Shown in pieces: positions 18,521-27,761 of a DNA stretch of 64,000 nt. Below the pieces are notes generated by a model. It saw only the letters and a program-made list of their open reading frames with translations. It searched no databases and was not told the origin of the DNA. Each line of letters starts with the position of its first letter. The first letter of the stretch is position 1. The stretch is taken from assembly GCF_000021705.1 (NCBI RefSeq), contig NC_012751.1, positions 1,476,006-1,540,005 of the forward strand. The letters run 5' to 3'. The DNA comes from Candidatus Hamiltonella defensa 5AT (Acyrthosiphon pisum) (lineage in GTDB: Bacteria > Pseudomonadota > Gammaproteobacteria > Enterobacterales > Enterobacteriaceae). The position numbers and the translations under genes are program-made.

Positions 18521-20665
18521 TTAAGTTCCATTTTTAATCGATACGGCTTGAATGGCCGTTAATGCGATGGTGTAAATAATGTCCTCCACTAGTGCACCAC
18601 GTGAAAGATCGTTCAGCGGTTTACGCATGCCCTGCAGCATAGGGCCAATCGAGACTAAATCAGCAGAGCGTTGAACCGCTTTGTAGGTCGTATTGCCCGT
18701 ATTCAGATCAGGGAAGATAAAAACGGTAGCTTGACCTGCAACAGGAGAATGAGGTGCTTTAGACTGAGCCACATCTGCCATAATAGCGGCGTCGTATTGT
18801 AATGGCCCATCAATCATCAGATCAGGGCGCTTTTTTTGTGCCATCATAGTGGCTTCTCTGACTTTTTCTACGTCACTGCCGGTGCCTGAATTTCCTGTAG
18901 AATAAGAGATCATTGCGACACGAGGCTCAATGCCAAAAGCAGCCGCTGAATCCGCGGATTGAATCGCAATTTCAGCAAGTTGCTCCGCCGTGGGATCGGG
19001 ATTAATCGCACAATCACCATACACCAGCACCTGATCCGGCAACAACATGAAAAACACAGAAGAAACCAGTGAATTCCCTGGGGCTGTTTTGATGAGTTGT
19101 AATGCGGGGCGAATAGTATGGGCTGTAGTATGTACTGCTCCTGAAACTAAACCGTCCACTTCATCTCGTTCAAGCATCAAGGTGCCCAAAACAACGTTAT
19201 CTTGTAATTGCTCACGAGCGACCACTTCCGTCATGCCTTTATTCTTTCTCAGCTCAACAAGGCGTGCAACATAATTTTCACGGGTCGTCACAGGATCTAT
19301 GATCTCAATCTCTTGGCCTAATTCCACACCTTGTGCCGCTGCAATTCGGTGAATTTCCTCTGGATTGCCCAATAATACGCAACGTGCAATCCCTCGTTCG
19401 GCACAAAAAGCCGCGGCCTTGATCGTACGAGGCTCATCCCCTTCGGGTAATACGATCCGTTTATTGGCTTTACGTGCACGCTCCGTTAACTCATAACGGA
19501 ACGCAGGGGGAGATAAACGGTGTGTTCGCTCTGAAAAAGCAGTTAAAGAACAAATCCATTGATTGCTAATATGGTCAGCGACATAATTTTGCACTTTTTC
19601 AATACGTTCATGATCGTCAACCGGAATTTCTAAACTAAAACTTTGTAGATTCAAAGAAGTTTGCCAAGTATTTGTCTCCACCTTAAAAACGGGTAAGCCA
19701 GTTTGAAAGGCCTGCTGGCATAGCTGATTCACACTGGGGTCTATAATGTAACCCCCTGTGAGAAGAATTGCCCCAATTTCAACCCCATTCATCGCTGCCA
19801 GGCAAGCAGCCACTAAAACATCCGAGCGATCTGCAGAGGTCACTAATAAAGCGCCGGCTCGAAAATATTGCAACATATTAGGGAGACTGCGAGCACAAAA
19901 GTTAAAAGACCTGATTCTTCTGGTCTGAATATCACCTTCATTGATCACTTGGGCACCAAGATGTTTTGCGATATCGGTAGCGCGAATCGCTATCAGATCA
20001 GCATGCCATGGAATACAAGCCAGTAAAGGGAGAGGGAGATGGTTTTGAAGATGTTCAATATCAATATTTTTCAAATTTGTTTTTCTTGAACCATCACAAA
20101 TGTCTGATAGATCAGGGCGAGTACGACCCTGTTCATCCATTGGGGCATTTAATTTATTGATGATGACACCTACAATATTTTTGTTTTTACTGCCACCAAA
20201 ATTCGAACGAGCCAATTCAATACGCTCTCTCAGTTGAACGGGTGAATCATTCCCCATCGCCATCACAAAAATTATTTTGGCATTCAACGTTCTTGCAATT
20301 TGTTCATTTAACATATTAACGAACTGATGCTGGCGTATAGAAACCAATCCTTCTATCAATACCACCTCGTTATCCAAGGTACTTTCGTGATAATGCGCAA
20401 GAATTTCTTCCATCAAAACATTTTGTTGGCTGGTTCTGAGTAGGCTTTCAACATAATCAAGATTAAGCGATTTTCCCACATTGAGATTAGAATGCGCCCG
20501 AATAATCGCAGTCGTTTTATCTGGTTTATTAGAGCTTGATTGAGAAATAGGTTTAAATAAAGTTAATCGTATCCCTTTTTGTTCCATCGATCGGATCACA
20601 CCTAGACTTACACTACTTAAACCAATACCAGTACCGATTGGAATTAACATAATTGATGGCAACAC
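18521..20665 (-). CDS. pta: Phosphate acetyltransferase
   Basis: Makes acetyl phosphate from acetyl-CoA; with AckA it forms the acetate overflow and ATP-yielding pathway. Three parts are visible: the N-terminal P-loop-like domain (IPIGTGIGLSSVSLGV), the DRTGG middle domain, and the C-terminal catalytic domain with YSTGNSGTGSDVEKV and GPLQYDAA. I set the start at a GTG (VLPSIMLIP) because AGAGGT stands five bases before it and the product then has 714 residues, exactly the E. coli length; the in-frame ATG eight codons upstream is poorer. ackA lies 55 bases upstream in the same operon. Confidence 0.94.
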   Translation of the reverse strand: MLPSIMLIPIGTGIGLSSVSLGVIRSMEQKGIRLTLFKPISQSSSNKPDKTTAIIRAHSNLNVGKSLNLDYVESLLRTSQQNVLMEEILAHYHESTLDNEVVLIEGLVSIRQHQFVNMLNEQIARTLNAKIIFVMAMGNDSPVQLRERIELARSNFGGSKNKNIVGVIINKLNAPMDEQGRTRPDLSDICDGSRKTNLKNIDIEHLQNHLPLPLLACIPWHADLIAIRATDIAKHLGAQVINEGDIQTRRIRSFNFCARSLPNMLQYFRAGALLVTSADRSDVLVAACLAAMNGVEIGAILLTGGYIIDPSVNQLCQQAFQTGLPVFKVETNTWQTSLNLQSFSLEIPVDDHERIEKVQNYVADHISNQWICSLTAFSERTHRLSPPAFRYELTERARKANKRIVLPEGDEPRTIKAAAFCAERGIARCVLLGNPEEIHRIAAAQGVELGQEIEIIDPVTTRENYVARLVELRKNKGMTEVVAREQLQDNVVLGTLMLERDEVDGLVSGAVHTTAHTIRPALQLIKTAPGNSLVSSVFFMLLPDQVLVYGDCAINPDPTAEQLAEIAIQSADSAAAFGIEPRVAMISYSTGNSGTGSDVEKVREATMMAQKKRPDLMIDGPLQYDAAIMADVAQSKAPHSPVAGQATVFIFPDLNTGNTTYKAVQRSADLVSIGPMLQGMRKPLNDLSRGALVEDIIYTIALTAIQAVSIKNGT

Positions 20666-20720
20666 TATGCACCTCTTTTTGTTTGTCATAACCTACTGAT
20701 TCATATTTTATTCAGCGGTT

Positions 20721-21944
20721 TTACACATTCTGCAAAGCCCGCGTCAGCTGAGCGGTGTCTTGAGCGATGACTTTCTCTTCATTAGTGGGGATCACCATTG
20801 CTAAACGGCTATGGTCTGTTGTAATAGCGCCTGATTGTCCAAAACGCGCCAATAAATTGCGTGAGGGATCCACTTCAAAACCTAATAAACTGAGTTTATT
20901 GAGTGTGAGTTCACGTATCAAAGACGAATTTTCACCAATCCCCCCTGTAAAAATAACGAGATCTAAACGCCCTTCCATTAAAGAGGTATAAGCCCCAATA
21001 TATTTGGCTAATCTGTGACAAAATACATCCACTGCTCGCCGAGCTTCTGGTTTTTTAAAATTATCATAATGATCTTCAACATAACGACAATCACTGGTCA
21101 CTTCAGTGAGCCCTAACAGGCCGGATTTTTTACTCAACATTTGATCGATTTCATCGATATTCATTGATAGGACATGATGTAAATAAAAAATAATCGCGGG
21201 ATCTAAATCCCCACTGCGGGTGCCCATGACTAAGCCTTCCAATGGGGTCAACCCCATAGAAGTGTCTACAGATTGCCCATTGCGTATCGCTGTCACAGAG
21301 CCGCCATTACCCAGATGGCAGCTGATGGCATTGAGTTCTTCCAAAGGTTTATTTAAAAATTTGGCCGCTTGTTGGCTGACATAAAAATGGCTGGTGCCAT
21401 GTGCACCATAGCGACGAATACGATGATTTTGATACAATTCATAGGGTAAAGCATAAAGATAAGCGCATTCTGGCATAGTTTGATGAAAAGCCGTATCAAA
21501 CACCGCGACATTTTTGTTAGAAAGTTTAGGTAAAAATTTTCGAGCTTCAGCAATGCCAATCAAATGTGCAGGATTATGTAAGGGCGCAAATGGAATCGCT
21601 TTTTCAATACCTTCAATGACCTCGTCAGTGATAATCACAGATTCCGTAAAATGTTCTCCGCCATGTACAATCCGATGACCAATAGCGCTTAATTGTGAAG
21701 CCAGCTCGATTTCTTTTGACAAAATAGTGTTTACAATAAAATCCAAGGCCTGTGTATGTGCCGCCTTGTTGCTCAGTTGCGCTTTTTGTTTTTTGTCGCC
21801 CGTCTCCCATTTTATGCGTGCTTCTGGTAAATCAAAGCATTCCGCTAAACCAGACAGATGTGTTTCACCTGTATCAGGGTTAATAATCGCAAATTTTAAA
21901 GATGAACTACCACAATTGAGAACCAGGACTAAAGCGTTCGACAT
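20721..21944 (-). CDS. ackA: Acetate kinase
   Basis: Converts acetyl phosphate and ADP to acetate and ATP. The 407-residue protein starts with the phosphate-binding strand VLVLNCGSSSLKFAI, followed by GHRIVHGGEHF, FDTAFHQTMP, the SCHLGNGGSVTAIRNG adenosine-site region and FTGGIGENS. Length is close to E. coli (400). It is the first gene of ackA-pta. Upstream, 21945-22765, is an AT-rich gap with transposase remnants and presumably the operon promoter. Confidence 0.96.
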   Translation of the reverse strand: MSNALVLVLNCGSSSLKFAIINPDTGETHLSGLAECFDLPEARIKWETGDKKQKAQLSNKAAHTQALDFIVNTILSKEIELASQLSAIGHRIVHGGEHFTESVIITDEVIEGIEKAIPFAPLHNPAHLIGIAEARKFLPKLSNKNVAVFDTAFHQTMPECAYLYALPYELYQNHRIRRYGAHGTSHFYVSQQAAKFLNKPLEELNAISCHLGNGGSVTAIRNGQSVDTSMGLTPLEGLVMGTRSGDLDPAIIFYLHHVLSMNIDEIDQMLSKKSGLLGLTEVTSDCRYVEDHYDNFKKPEARRAVDVFCHRLAKYIGAYTSLMEGRLDLVIFTGGIGENSSLIRELTLNKLSLLGFEVDPSRNLLARFGQSGAITTDHSRLAMVIPTNEEKVIAQDTAQLTRALQNV

Positions 21945-22218
21945 AATAATACCTATATTATTTATATATATTTTTTGTACTGTAAAACATACGTTTTTGA
22001 AAAATCTAATGATTTGACAAGATTAGCATTTTTTTATCAAAAAACGATATGCCTTAAAAGCCAAATGATTGAGAAAACGTTTGAGTGTATCAATAGACCT
22101 TTTTCAAAAACGTAGAGGGGCGTTCATCATTTTAATATCTTTTGTCTTAATTTTTTAATATGGCACTGTTAAGAAAGTCAATGTTAAAATAATTTCTGTT
22201 TTTTTTGAGGGTGATAAA

Positions 22219-22443
22219 AGATGAAAATCAGGCACTATCCCATCAAAGGAGGGGAATTTTATAAAAATAATCGAACCTAACCTGCGGGCATCAGTATTTT
22301 TCTCAGCTGTTTTGTACGTATTGAGAAACGGCGTCCCTTGGCGTGATGTGCCCTTTTTTATGGTTATTGGCATACTATCTTATAGGTTTATGGGCGCTTT
22401 AAACGATGGAGTGACAATGGGTTTTTCCAGGGCTGGCTTTACT
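22219..22443 (+). pseudogene. Remnant of an IS5-family transposase N-terminus
   Basis: In one forward frame the bases encode SAVLYVLRNGVPWRDVP, the conserved N-terminal block of IS5-type transposases, then FFMVIG and SYRFMGALNDG before a stop. The upstream frame is closed by a TGA and there is no catalytic DDE part, so only a fragment is left. It lies between ackA and the tRNA that carries the prophage. Boundaries are approximate. Confidence 0.5.
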
Positions 22444-22579
22444 CTTCGATAAGCTCAATGTCACCTTCTTTTCTTTGTTCGCTATCACTTGTCTTAAAGT
22501 CTTTAATGGGTTTTGTTAACAGTGTTATAACCTCATCCGGTTTATCACAAAATCGACATGTGATTTCTATTGTTACCAT
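22439..22579 (-). pseudogene. Possible InsA-like zinc-ribbon fragment
   Basis: A 46-codon frame begins MVTIEITCRFCDKPDEV, which resembles the N-terminal zinc ribbon of IS1-type InsA proteins, then diverges into unrelated residues and stops. It ends where the IS5-like fragment on the other strand ends. Probably a decayed insertion sequence end; a short native gene is possible. Confidence 0.3.
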
Positions 22580-22765
22580 CAATGATGGACTCAAAAAACT
22601 CTAATTTATAAAAAATTAACTTACCTTTGGATAAACTACTCTCAATTCGATATCTTGATACAAGAATTTGAATAAGATTCGCCTTGGCTGCTTACTAGAG
22701 AGGTGTTGACGCAAAAATAGGGATCCGTATAATCGGAACCATGAAAAATAATAGAAATTTTCACT

Positions 22766-22842
22766 GCGCCCTTAGCTCAGCTGGATAGAGCAACGGCCTT
22801 CTAAGCCGTAGGTCACTGGTTCGAATCCAGTAGGGCGTACCA
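22766..22842 (+). tRNA. tRNA-Arg (anticodon TCT), prophage attachment site
   Basis: Complete 77-base cloverleaf with encoded CCA. Acceptor GCGCCCT pairs with AGGGCGT, the anticodon stem ACGGC/GCCGT closes loop CTTCTAA giving TCT, and the T arm reads CTGGTTCGAATCCAG. In E. coli the equivalent gene argU is a known phage integration target. The phage supplies an identical 3' half, from 22798 on, so the tRNA remains whole after integration. Confidence 0.95.
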
Positions 22843-23098
22843 ATAAAATCAAGGGGTTACGTAGTTTTGTCTCCTAGGAATTATTTAAAAGTGCCAGATT
22901 AGTGACATCGTTTGCCAACGCCTCGTCAATTTTCTTGGCATGCTCAGTCAGGTGGCTGGGCGAAAGGTGTGCGTAACGACGTACCATTTCGATAGATTCC
23001 CAGCCGCCCATTTCCTGCAAAACAGAGAGTGGAACACCTGATTGTATCAGCCAACTTGCCCAAGTATGTCTAAGATCATGAAAACGAAAATTTTCTAT
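22798..23098 (+). repeat. Left attachment repeat (attL), 301-bp direct repeat
   Basis: Identical, as far as I can read, to 62665-62965; offset 39,867. It starts inside the tRNA anticodon loop region, covers the 3' tRNA half, the short spacer, and the last 74 codons of the integrase. The minimal recombination core must lie within the tRNA part. Identity stops sharply at 23098, where both copies continue as diverged integrase sequence. Confidence 0.9.
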
Positions 23099-24019
23099 TC
23101 CGGCTCGTTTTAATGCCGCCCTCCATGCCGTATTAGAATCGACCCGCATTTTTCTAATCGAATTTGTTTGTGAACCATCAGATCGCTTTGCTGACATTGT
23201 ATGTACGAATACCCATTTTTGATGATTACCCAATTGTCGCGTCAGAATACAGCAAGCCGTATCGTTTAGAGCTACACCTATAGCTTTTCCCGATTTGCTG
23301 TTTTCTGGCTCTATCCAGGCAACTTTTCTTTGCATATCAATTTGTGACCACGCTAAATTAATGATATTTGAACGACGTAACCCGGTTGCCAGCGCAAATT
23401 CAACCGTCGATCTAAGGGGTTCAGGACATTCATTGATTAATCTTTCTGCTTCATCCGGTTCTAACCATCTAATACGTTTTTCTCTAGCCGATGGAACCTT
23501 AATAACCGGTGATTTTTCTATCCATTTCCAATCTCTTTCAGCAGATCTCATCATTGATTTAAGTAGTGCCAAATGCTTAGCTTTTGTTGCTATAGAAACT
23601 TCTTTCGCTTGATAAGCGGGTATTTCTATTCCTTTTCTTTTTGCTGAATTAACTCTACTTTTCCATCTTAATTGTTGCTGCCTATTTTTCATTTTGCTAA
23701 TAGCACTATATATTTTTGCTTCTGTCATATCTTTTAATCGGGTACCGCTGAAATACAGTAGCCAAAAACCAAGTCTACCCTTGTCATCGTCTAAAGATTT
23801 CTTGTTAGCCTTCTCTTCAATCCATCTCAAGCAGGCTTCGTCAAATGTGACATTAGGAAAATCATCTAACTTTGCTATTCTCCATAATTCAGCTTTTCGT
23901 TTGTCGTGTAACTCCTGAGCTTGTTTTTTGTCCTCTGTGCCAAGTGATTCCTTAATTCTTTTTCCGCACGGTGTTGTGTAACTGCCGTACCAAATTTTAC
24001 CACGTTTGAAGATTGACAT
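22874..24019 (-). CDS. int: Prophage tyrosine-recombinase integrase
   Basis: Catalyses integration and excision at tRNA-Arg. In the 381 residues the catalytic set is visible: Arg215 in TGLRRSN, the lysine in SKSGKAI, His314-x-x-Arg317 in HDLRHTW, Trp340 in GGWES and the nucleophile Tyr349 in RRYAHL. An N-terminal arm-binding segment (GKIWYGSYTTPCGKRIKESLG) precedes a SAM-like core. Its 3' end is only 31 bases from the tRNA. The 5' end overlaps the excisionase-like gene by 145 bases. The last 74 residues are identical to those of the second integrase at 62741-63886. Confidence 0.95.
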   Translation of the reverse strand: MSIFKRGKIWYGSYTTPCGKRIKESLGTEDKKQAQELHDKRKAELWRIAKLDDFPNVTFDEACLRWIEEKANKKSLDDDKGRLGFWLLYFSGTRLKDMTEAKIYSAISKMKNRQQQLRWKSRVNSAKRKGIEIPAYQAKEVSIATKAKHLALLKSMMRSAERDWKWIEKSPVIKVPSAREKRIRWLEPDEAERLINECPEPLRSTVEFALATGLRRSNIINLAWSQIDMQRKVAWIEPENSKSGKAIGVALNDTACCILTRQLGNHQKWVFVHTMSAKRSDGSQTNSIRKMRVDSNTAWRAALKRAGIENFRFHDLRHTWASWLIQSGVPLSVLQEMGGWESIEMVRRYAHLSPSHLTEHAKKIDEALANDVTNLALLNNS

Positions 24020-24243
24020 TTGTTACTCCTGCTGACATCAATCTCGCTCTCAGAGAGAGTATTGATCGAATTTTTAACGGCTTCAATACAAGCTTCTTTT
24101 GTAAATAAATAAGGTGATTTCTTTTTGTACGGATTTTTGCGTTGATAACTAATGATCCCCAGCTTGCACCAATTAGTCAGAGTGTCTTCACTTATTCCTA
24201 TTATTTTCGCTGCCTCTTGCCGCGTTAAAGTCGCTTTGTTCAT
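23875..24243 (-). CDS. xis: Excisionase-like helix-turn-helix protein
   Basis: Basic protein of about 122 residues with an N-terminal winged helix of the MerR/AlpA kind: LTRQEAAKIIGISEDTLTNW. Placed directly before int and overlapping it by 145 bases, as directionality factors often are. I use the second ATG (24243) because GAGGA stands five bases upstream; an ATG four codons earlier lacks such a site. The C-terminal part, which is encoded in the overlap with int, is also conserved in the partial gene at the right edge (63763-64000), so the overlap is an old feature. Confidence 0.7.
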   Translation of the reverse strand: MNKATLTRQEAAKIIGISEDTLTNWCKLGIISYQRKNPYKKKSPYLFTKEACIEAVKNSINTLSESEIDVSRSNKCQSSNVVKFGTAVTQHRAEKELRNHLAQRTKNKLRSYTTNEKLNYGE

Positions 24244-24469
24244 TACATTCCTCATTCAAAAACTGACACCCTTCTCAGGTGCTTGATTGCCCCAAAAACA
24301 GATGGCCTAAGCACGAATGGTTAATTCGTCCCAGGGATAGGATTTAGTGGAAAAGAGAGTACTAGAGATTATTTGCTGTATGGTTTTTTGTGGTAATATT
24401 GTTGCCGTTGTGTGTTAGTTAACAGCAATATTTTTCCCCGGTGCTGGGCAGCTTTATGCTGGTATTTTT

Positions 24470-25852
24470 TTATTTCCTTTTCATCGCTTCCAGTAATAAA
24501 TCCTGTATTGCCCGTTTTGAATTGCGTCGTTCCATGACCACTTCATCGAGGGTATCTTTAGCAACGATATGGTGAATAAAGACAGGGCGGTTATGTCCGG
24601 CTTGTGCCTGACGAGTCGGGCCGATACGTTCGATAATTTGCTGGTACTGCTCTAAGTCCCACCAGTGGGAGAAAAAGACCAGAATATTACCGCCGTCCTG
24701 TAAATTTAAGCCGTGTCCACAGCTTGCGGGGTGAGCAAAGAGCAAGGGGATTTTGCCACTATTCCAGTTTGTGAGGGTTTGGGGGTTAGCATCTAACATT
24801 TTTCCTTTTGGAAAGGCTTTTAATAAACGCTCCAGGTCATGTTTCCAGTGGTAAGCGACCAGTACTGGCGTCCCTCCTGATTCATTAACAATACTCTCTA
24901 GCGCCTGAATTTTGGCATCGTGTATCGCTGTCCAGTTGTGATTGTCATCGCTATAAATAGCGCCTGCTGCAATTTGTAAGGTTTTTATTGTTTTGGCCGC
25001 GGCATTTAACGCTTCAATAGCGCTATCGCCCAATTCAAGAAACAGTTCTTTTTCCATCGCCTGATAGTGCGCTCGCGCTTTTGCAGGTAGCGTAACGTTG
25101 ATAACGTTGTGTATCGGTTCTTCGATATCAAACCAGTCGGCCGCATTAAGGGATAAGGTGACATCGCTAAGCGCTAACGGAATTTGTAGATGCGCAAATC
25201 CTAAAGGCTCAAACCGACTCCATTGTTGCCCGGGCAACTGAATACGGTTAAACCAGCGAGACGTAAACGCATTATGGGTTCTGCCTAAGCGCTCGCCCTG
25301 GTCAACAAACCACGCTTGCCCCCATAAGTCCATCAGGCCATTAGGTGAAGGCGTACCGGTCAGATTTACCCAGCGATGAACAGATTTATGCGCTATTTTG
25401 GCAATTGCTGCGGTGCGTTTACCGCCTTTGCGTAACCGGAATGATTTCAACCGAGTGCTCTCATCGGCAATAATTGTGCCAAAAGGCCAAGTGTCACCAA
25501 GTATGTCAACCAGCCAGACGAGATTGTCATAATTGACCGTAAATACGCTGGCATGGGTATTTTTGAGTGCCGCTATCCGTGCTTTAGAGTTTCCAATGAT
25601 GGGTTGTACTTCAATATTACGCAGGTGGCTCCATTTAAGCGCTTCATCTGGCCAGGTGGATTGCGCTACCCGTAACGGGGCTAACACTAATGTCGGTTTG
25701 GTTTCACTGCCTGATAAATAGAGATTTTCTAATGCCGTCAGGGTTGCTGCTGTTTTGCCCATCCCCATTCCCGCCCAGACATTTGAGCGTTTGATATCGA
25801 GTAGGTGATTGATAATGAGATTTTGGTAAGGTCGAGGGGTGAAGGTTTTCAT
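24470..25852 (-). CDS. SNF2-type DEAD/DEAH-box helicase
   Basis: A 460-residue superfamily 2 ATPase. Motif I reads GMGMGKTAA after FTPRPYQNLIINHLLDI (the Q-like start of SNF2 proteins), motif II is FGTIIADESTRLKS (DEST for DEAH), and the C-terminal part has QRIGPTRQAQAGHNRPVFIHHIVAKDT, the motif VI arginine region. The ATG at 25852 has AAGG upstream; a longer frame to 25909 has no good site. Together with the polymerase, VRR-NUC, DUF2800 and DUF2815 genes it belongs to a phage replication/recombination set seen in many tailed phages. Confidence 0.88.
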   Translation of the reverse strand: MKTFTPRPYQNLIINHLLDIKRSNVWAGMGMGKTAATLTALENLYLSGSETKPTLVLAPLRVAQSTWPDEALKWSHLRNIEVQPIIGNSKARIAALKNTHASVFTVNYDNLVWLVDILGDTWPFGTIIADESTRLKSFRLRKGGKRTAAIAKIAHKSVHRWVNLTGTPSPNGLMDLWGQAWFVDQGERLGRTHNAFTSRWFNRIQLPGQQWSRFEPLGFAHLQIPLALSDVTLSLNAADWFDIEEPIHNVINVTLPAKARAHYQAMEKELFLELGDSAIEALNAAAKTIKTLQIAAGAIYSDDNHNWTAIHDAKIQALESIVNESGGTPVLVAYHWKHDLERLLKAFPKGKMLDANPQTLTNWNSGKIPLLFAHPASCGHGLNLQDGGNILVFFSHWWDLEQYQQIIERIGPTRQAQAGHNRPVFIHHIVAKDTLDEVVMERRNSKRAIQDLLLEAMKRK

Positions 25853-25871
25853 AAATTGCCTTTTAGCTGTT

Positions 25872-26618
25872 TTAAAATAATTCAGCGATATCGATACCGT
25901 GTATTTCAAGCCACGCCTCCCTCGGATAAATCACTTCACGGCGGTTTTGGTCAGGATTGAAACAGGTTGGGTATCCCGAGGTGAGTGGGTCATAAATATC
26001 GTGTTTGTTGAGCCAGGCATTTAACACTTTCCAGCCAAACATTTTTCCCGTCGCTCTCCACACTGCCTGTTGAGAAGCCCATTCTTTACTTGCGCCAAAT
26101 CGAGCGGCCATTTTTTCACGCTCTCGTGTCGCACGATTAGCAATGCGCTGGTAGGCTGAATTACGTTGAAGTGCAGTCGCTTCCCTTTTGCGACTAATAT
26201 GGGATTTGGTACGGATAGCTTCATTTCTCTGGTCAGTTATAACAGCTTTTTCCTTTTCTGAGATAACCAAGGCTTCAAGCGCTTCGATGTAGTTAGTGGG
26301 TAATGAAGGGGTGTTTAATTTCTGTTCCAGTTCTTTCCAACGATCAACCAGGCAAGCCGTAAATTCAGGGCAAAGTTGAGCAACAACAATAATGCTGTCA
26401 CGTTTACCTTGTTCACCTTCAAAAATAAAAACTTCAGTAAAGCGATTTGGGCTATTTGATTGTTTATTCTCAACTTTCTCAGATTGAGGAAGTTGAATAA
26501 TCTCACTCTTAGCCAATGTTTCAATAGTCCGTTTTACGTTGTCGTGACGTTTGTTGACCAGTTCCGCAATCTCTATACTTGACATAGTTAAACTTTGGAA
26601 AGTTATTAAATTTTGCAT
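25872..26618 (-). CDS. Rha-type phage regulatory protein
   Basis: About 248 residues. The N-terminal part, MSSIEIAELVNKRHDNVKRTIETLAK with TEVFIFEGEQGKRDSIIVVAQ, is the pRha domain found in phage regulators and antirepressors. The C-terminal half has a basic coiled region and ends REVIYPREAWLEIHGIDIAEL. Start chosen at ATG 26618, eight bases after GAGGA; the alternative upstream start is a TTG inside that site. The leader and first codons nearly repeat those of the gene at 32490-32822. It is one of three antirepressor-like genes in a row; the targets are unknown. Confidence 0.75.
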   Translation of the reverse strand: MQNLITFQSLTMSSIEIAELVNKRHDNVKRTIETLAKSEIIQLPQSEKVENKQSNSPNRFTEVFIFEGEQGKRDSIIVVAQLCPEFTACLVDRWKELEQKLNTPSLPTNYIEALEALVISEKEKAVITDQRNEAIRTKSHISRKREATALQRNSAYQRIANRATREREKMAARFGASKEWASQQAVWRATGKMFGWKVLNAWLNKHDIYDPLTSGYPTCFNPDQNRREVIYPREAWLEIHGIDIAELF

Positions 26619-26683
26619 GTAAAAATTCCTCAATAATGAAATTGATAAAATATTGCCCCTGCAAAAAGGGGCGTTAAAATTAA

Positions 26684-27457
26684 TTAGTGACGTTCTAGGA
26701 AGTGGGTCAATTCACCTTCGTACCAGTGATCGGTGTGCTCGGTGATTATCCCGATTTGTTGATGGTGGAAATGATCAAAAAGCTGTTTGATCTCCGCTAA
26801 TACGGTATCGATATTCTCACGCTTGCGTAAAATTCGCTTAATCGCCTGCTTTTCTGCGTCATTGATAATCTGGCGCAATGTCTCAGTGATATAGTAAATG
26901 CGTCTACACTCATCAGTCATTAACGGTATATGCTCTACCTGAAAACGCTCAGGGGAGGGTGTGCCCGTCACTTCACGTAGCGCCAGCCACACCGCATTAC
27001 TCCATGAACGCTCAAATCGAAAGCCGTTTGTCATACACCAAACTAAATGTGTTAAATTACGTGTGTCTGAATGGCTAAAACGCTCTACGGCTTTCGATTG
27101 GGGTTGGGGAGTAAAGCTGGAGGTTTGATTAACGGCTTGTTTATCGAGGATATCTAGCACCCATTTTCTGAATTCTTTTGCTATATGTGTACGGGCAAAC
27201 ATAGCGATTAGGTGTGCACCTCTTAGAGAAAAGATGCGAACTGGCATTCTAACCGTTCCCGTTTTTCTAACGACGCCCAAATTGACCGTCGTTGTCATAC
27301 ATTCGGAAAACTCATCTTTATTGCGATTGAAAATTTTTGTTACTGCATCCGTTTCTGTATATTCCAGTGCTCTAGCAAGTTCAGCAGAAGTAAACCAAAT
27401 TTCTCTGTTATGGAAAATAGTTTCAAGAACAGTATTACGGAAAATTAAAGTAGTCAT
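26684..27457 (-). CDS. BRO-N domain antirepressor-like protein
   Basis: A 257-residue protein starting MTTLIFRNTVLETIFHNREIWFTSAELARALEYTETDAVTKIF in continuous form, a BRO-N (Bro/Ant) domain, followed by FSLRGAHLIAMFARTHIAKEFRKWVLD. Such proteins act as phage antirepressors or DNA-binding regulators. The C-terminal part (about 130-257) is specific and I do not recognise it. A structured C4-like leader lies just upstream (27488-27595), which suggests control by antisense RNA as for the P1/P7 ant genes. Confidence 0.75.
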   Translation of the reverse strand: MTTLIFRNTVLETIFHNREIWFTSAELARALEYTETDAVTKIFNRNKDEFSECMTTTVNLGVVRKTGTVRMPVRIFSLRGAHLIAMFARTHIAKEFRKWVLDILDKQAVNQTSSFTPQPQSKAVERFSHSDTRNLTHLVWCMTNGFRFERSWSNAVWLALREVTGTPSPERFQVEHIPLMTDECRRIYYITETLRQIINDAEKQAIKRILRKRENIDTVLAEIKQLFDHFHHQQIGIITEHTDHWYEGELTHFLERH

Positions 27458-27487
27458 AGTAATGATTTCCTTGTTATTTAAGGATAA

Positions 27488-27595
27488 TCACCACCTTTGA
27501 GGTCAATCTTGGGTGGTGAACTGGACGAGGTTGACCTTACCGGCTAACAAGGATCCCGGCGAGCCTTACGGCTCCCCCATCCAGCCCACCATTGA
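27488..27595 (-). ncRNA. C4-type antisense RNA / structured ant leader (candidate)
   Basis: On the minus strand GGTGGGCTGGA (27580-27590) pairs with TCCAGTTCACC (27515-27525) through 11 positions with two G-U pairs. This encloses a perfect GAGCC-GTAA-GGCTC hairpin (27561-27574) and a CCGG/CCGG stem, giving a multi-branch fold like C4 RNAs. Two further complementary pairs are interleaved downstream: GGTCAA with TTGACC (27531-27536, 27501-27506) and TCACCACC with GGTGGTGA (27512-27519, 27488-27495). It sits directly before a BRO-N antirepressor gene. Family identity is inferred from fold and place, not from a model search. Confidence 0.45.
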
Positions 27596-27620
27596 TTCTT
27601 GATATGGCAGACTGACGCAT

Positions 27621-27643
27621 AAAAAAACACGCTGTCGGCGTGC
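27621..27643 (-). terminator. Rho-independent terminator after the KilA-N gene
   Basis: On the minus strand CACGC-CGACA-GCGTG forms a five-pair GC-rich stem followed by seven T. It lies between the KilA-N gene and the C4-like leader and would stop or attenuate leftward transcription before the BRO-N gene. A second perfect hairpin, CATCTG/CAGATG, lies just upstream near 27688-27705. Confidence 0.7.
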
Positions 27644-27761
27644 TGTGCGCCTTGTTAGTTACATCAGGAGGTCAATCCCGACATCTGATTTTGCAGATGC
27701 AAATAAACTATAGCGCATGATTTTCTTTCGTCAATGGGTATTTAAAATGTCAATGTTTTTA

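Noticed and set aside
22155..22373. 72-codon minus-strand frame before the tRNA
   Set aside because: It lies opposite the IS5-like remnant and shows no recognisable protein pattern.
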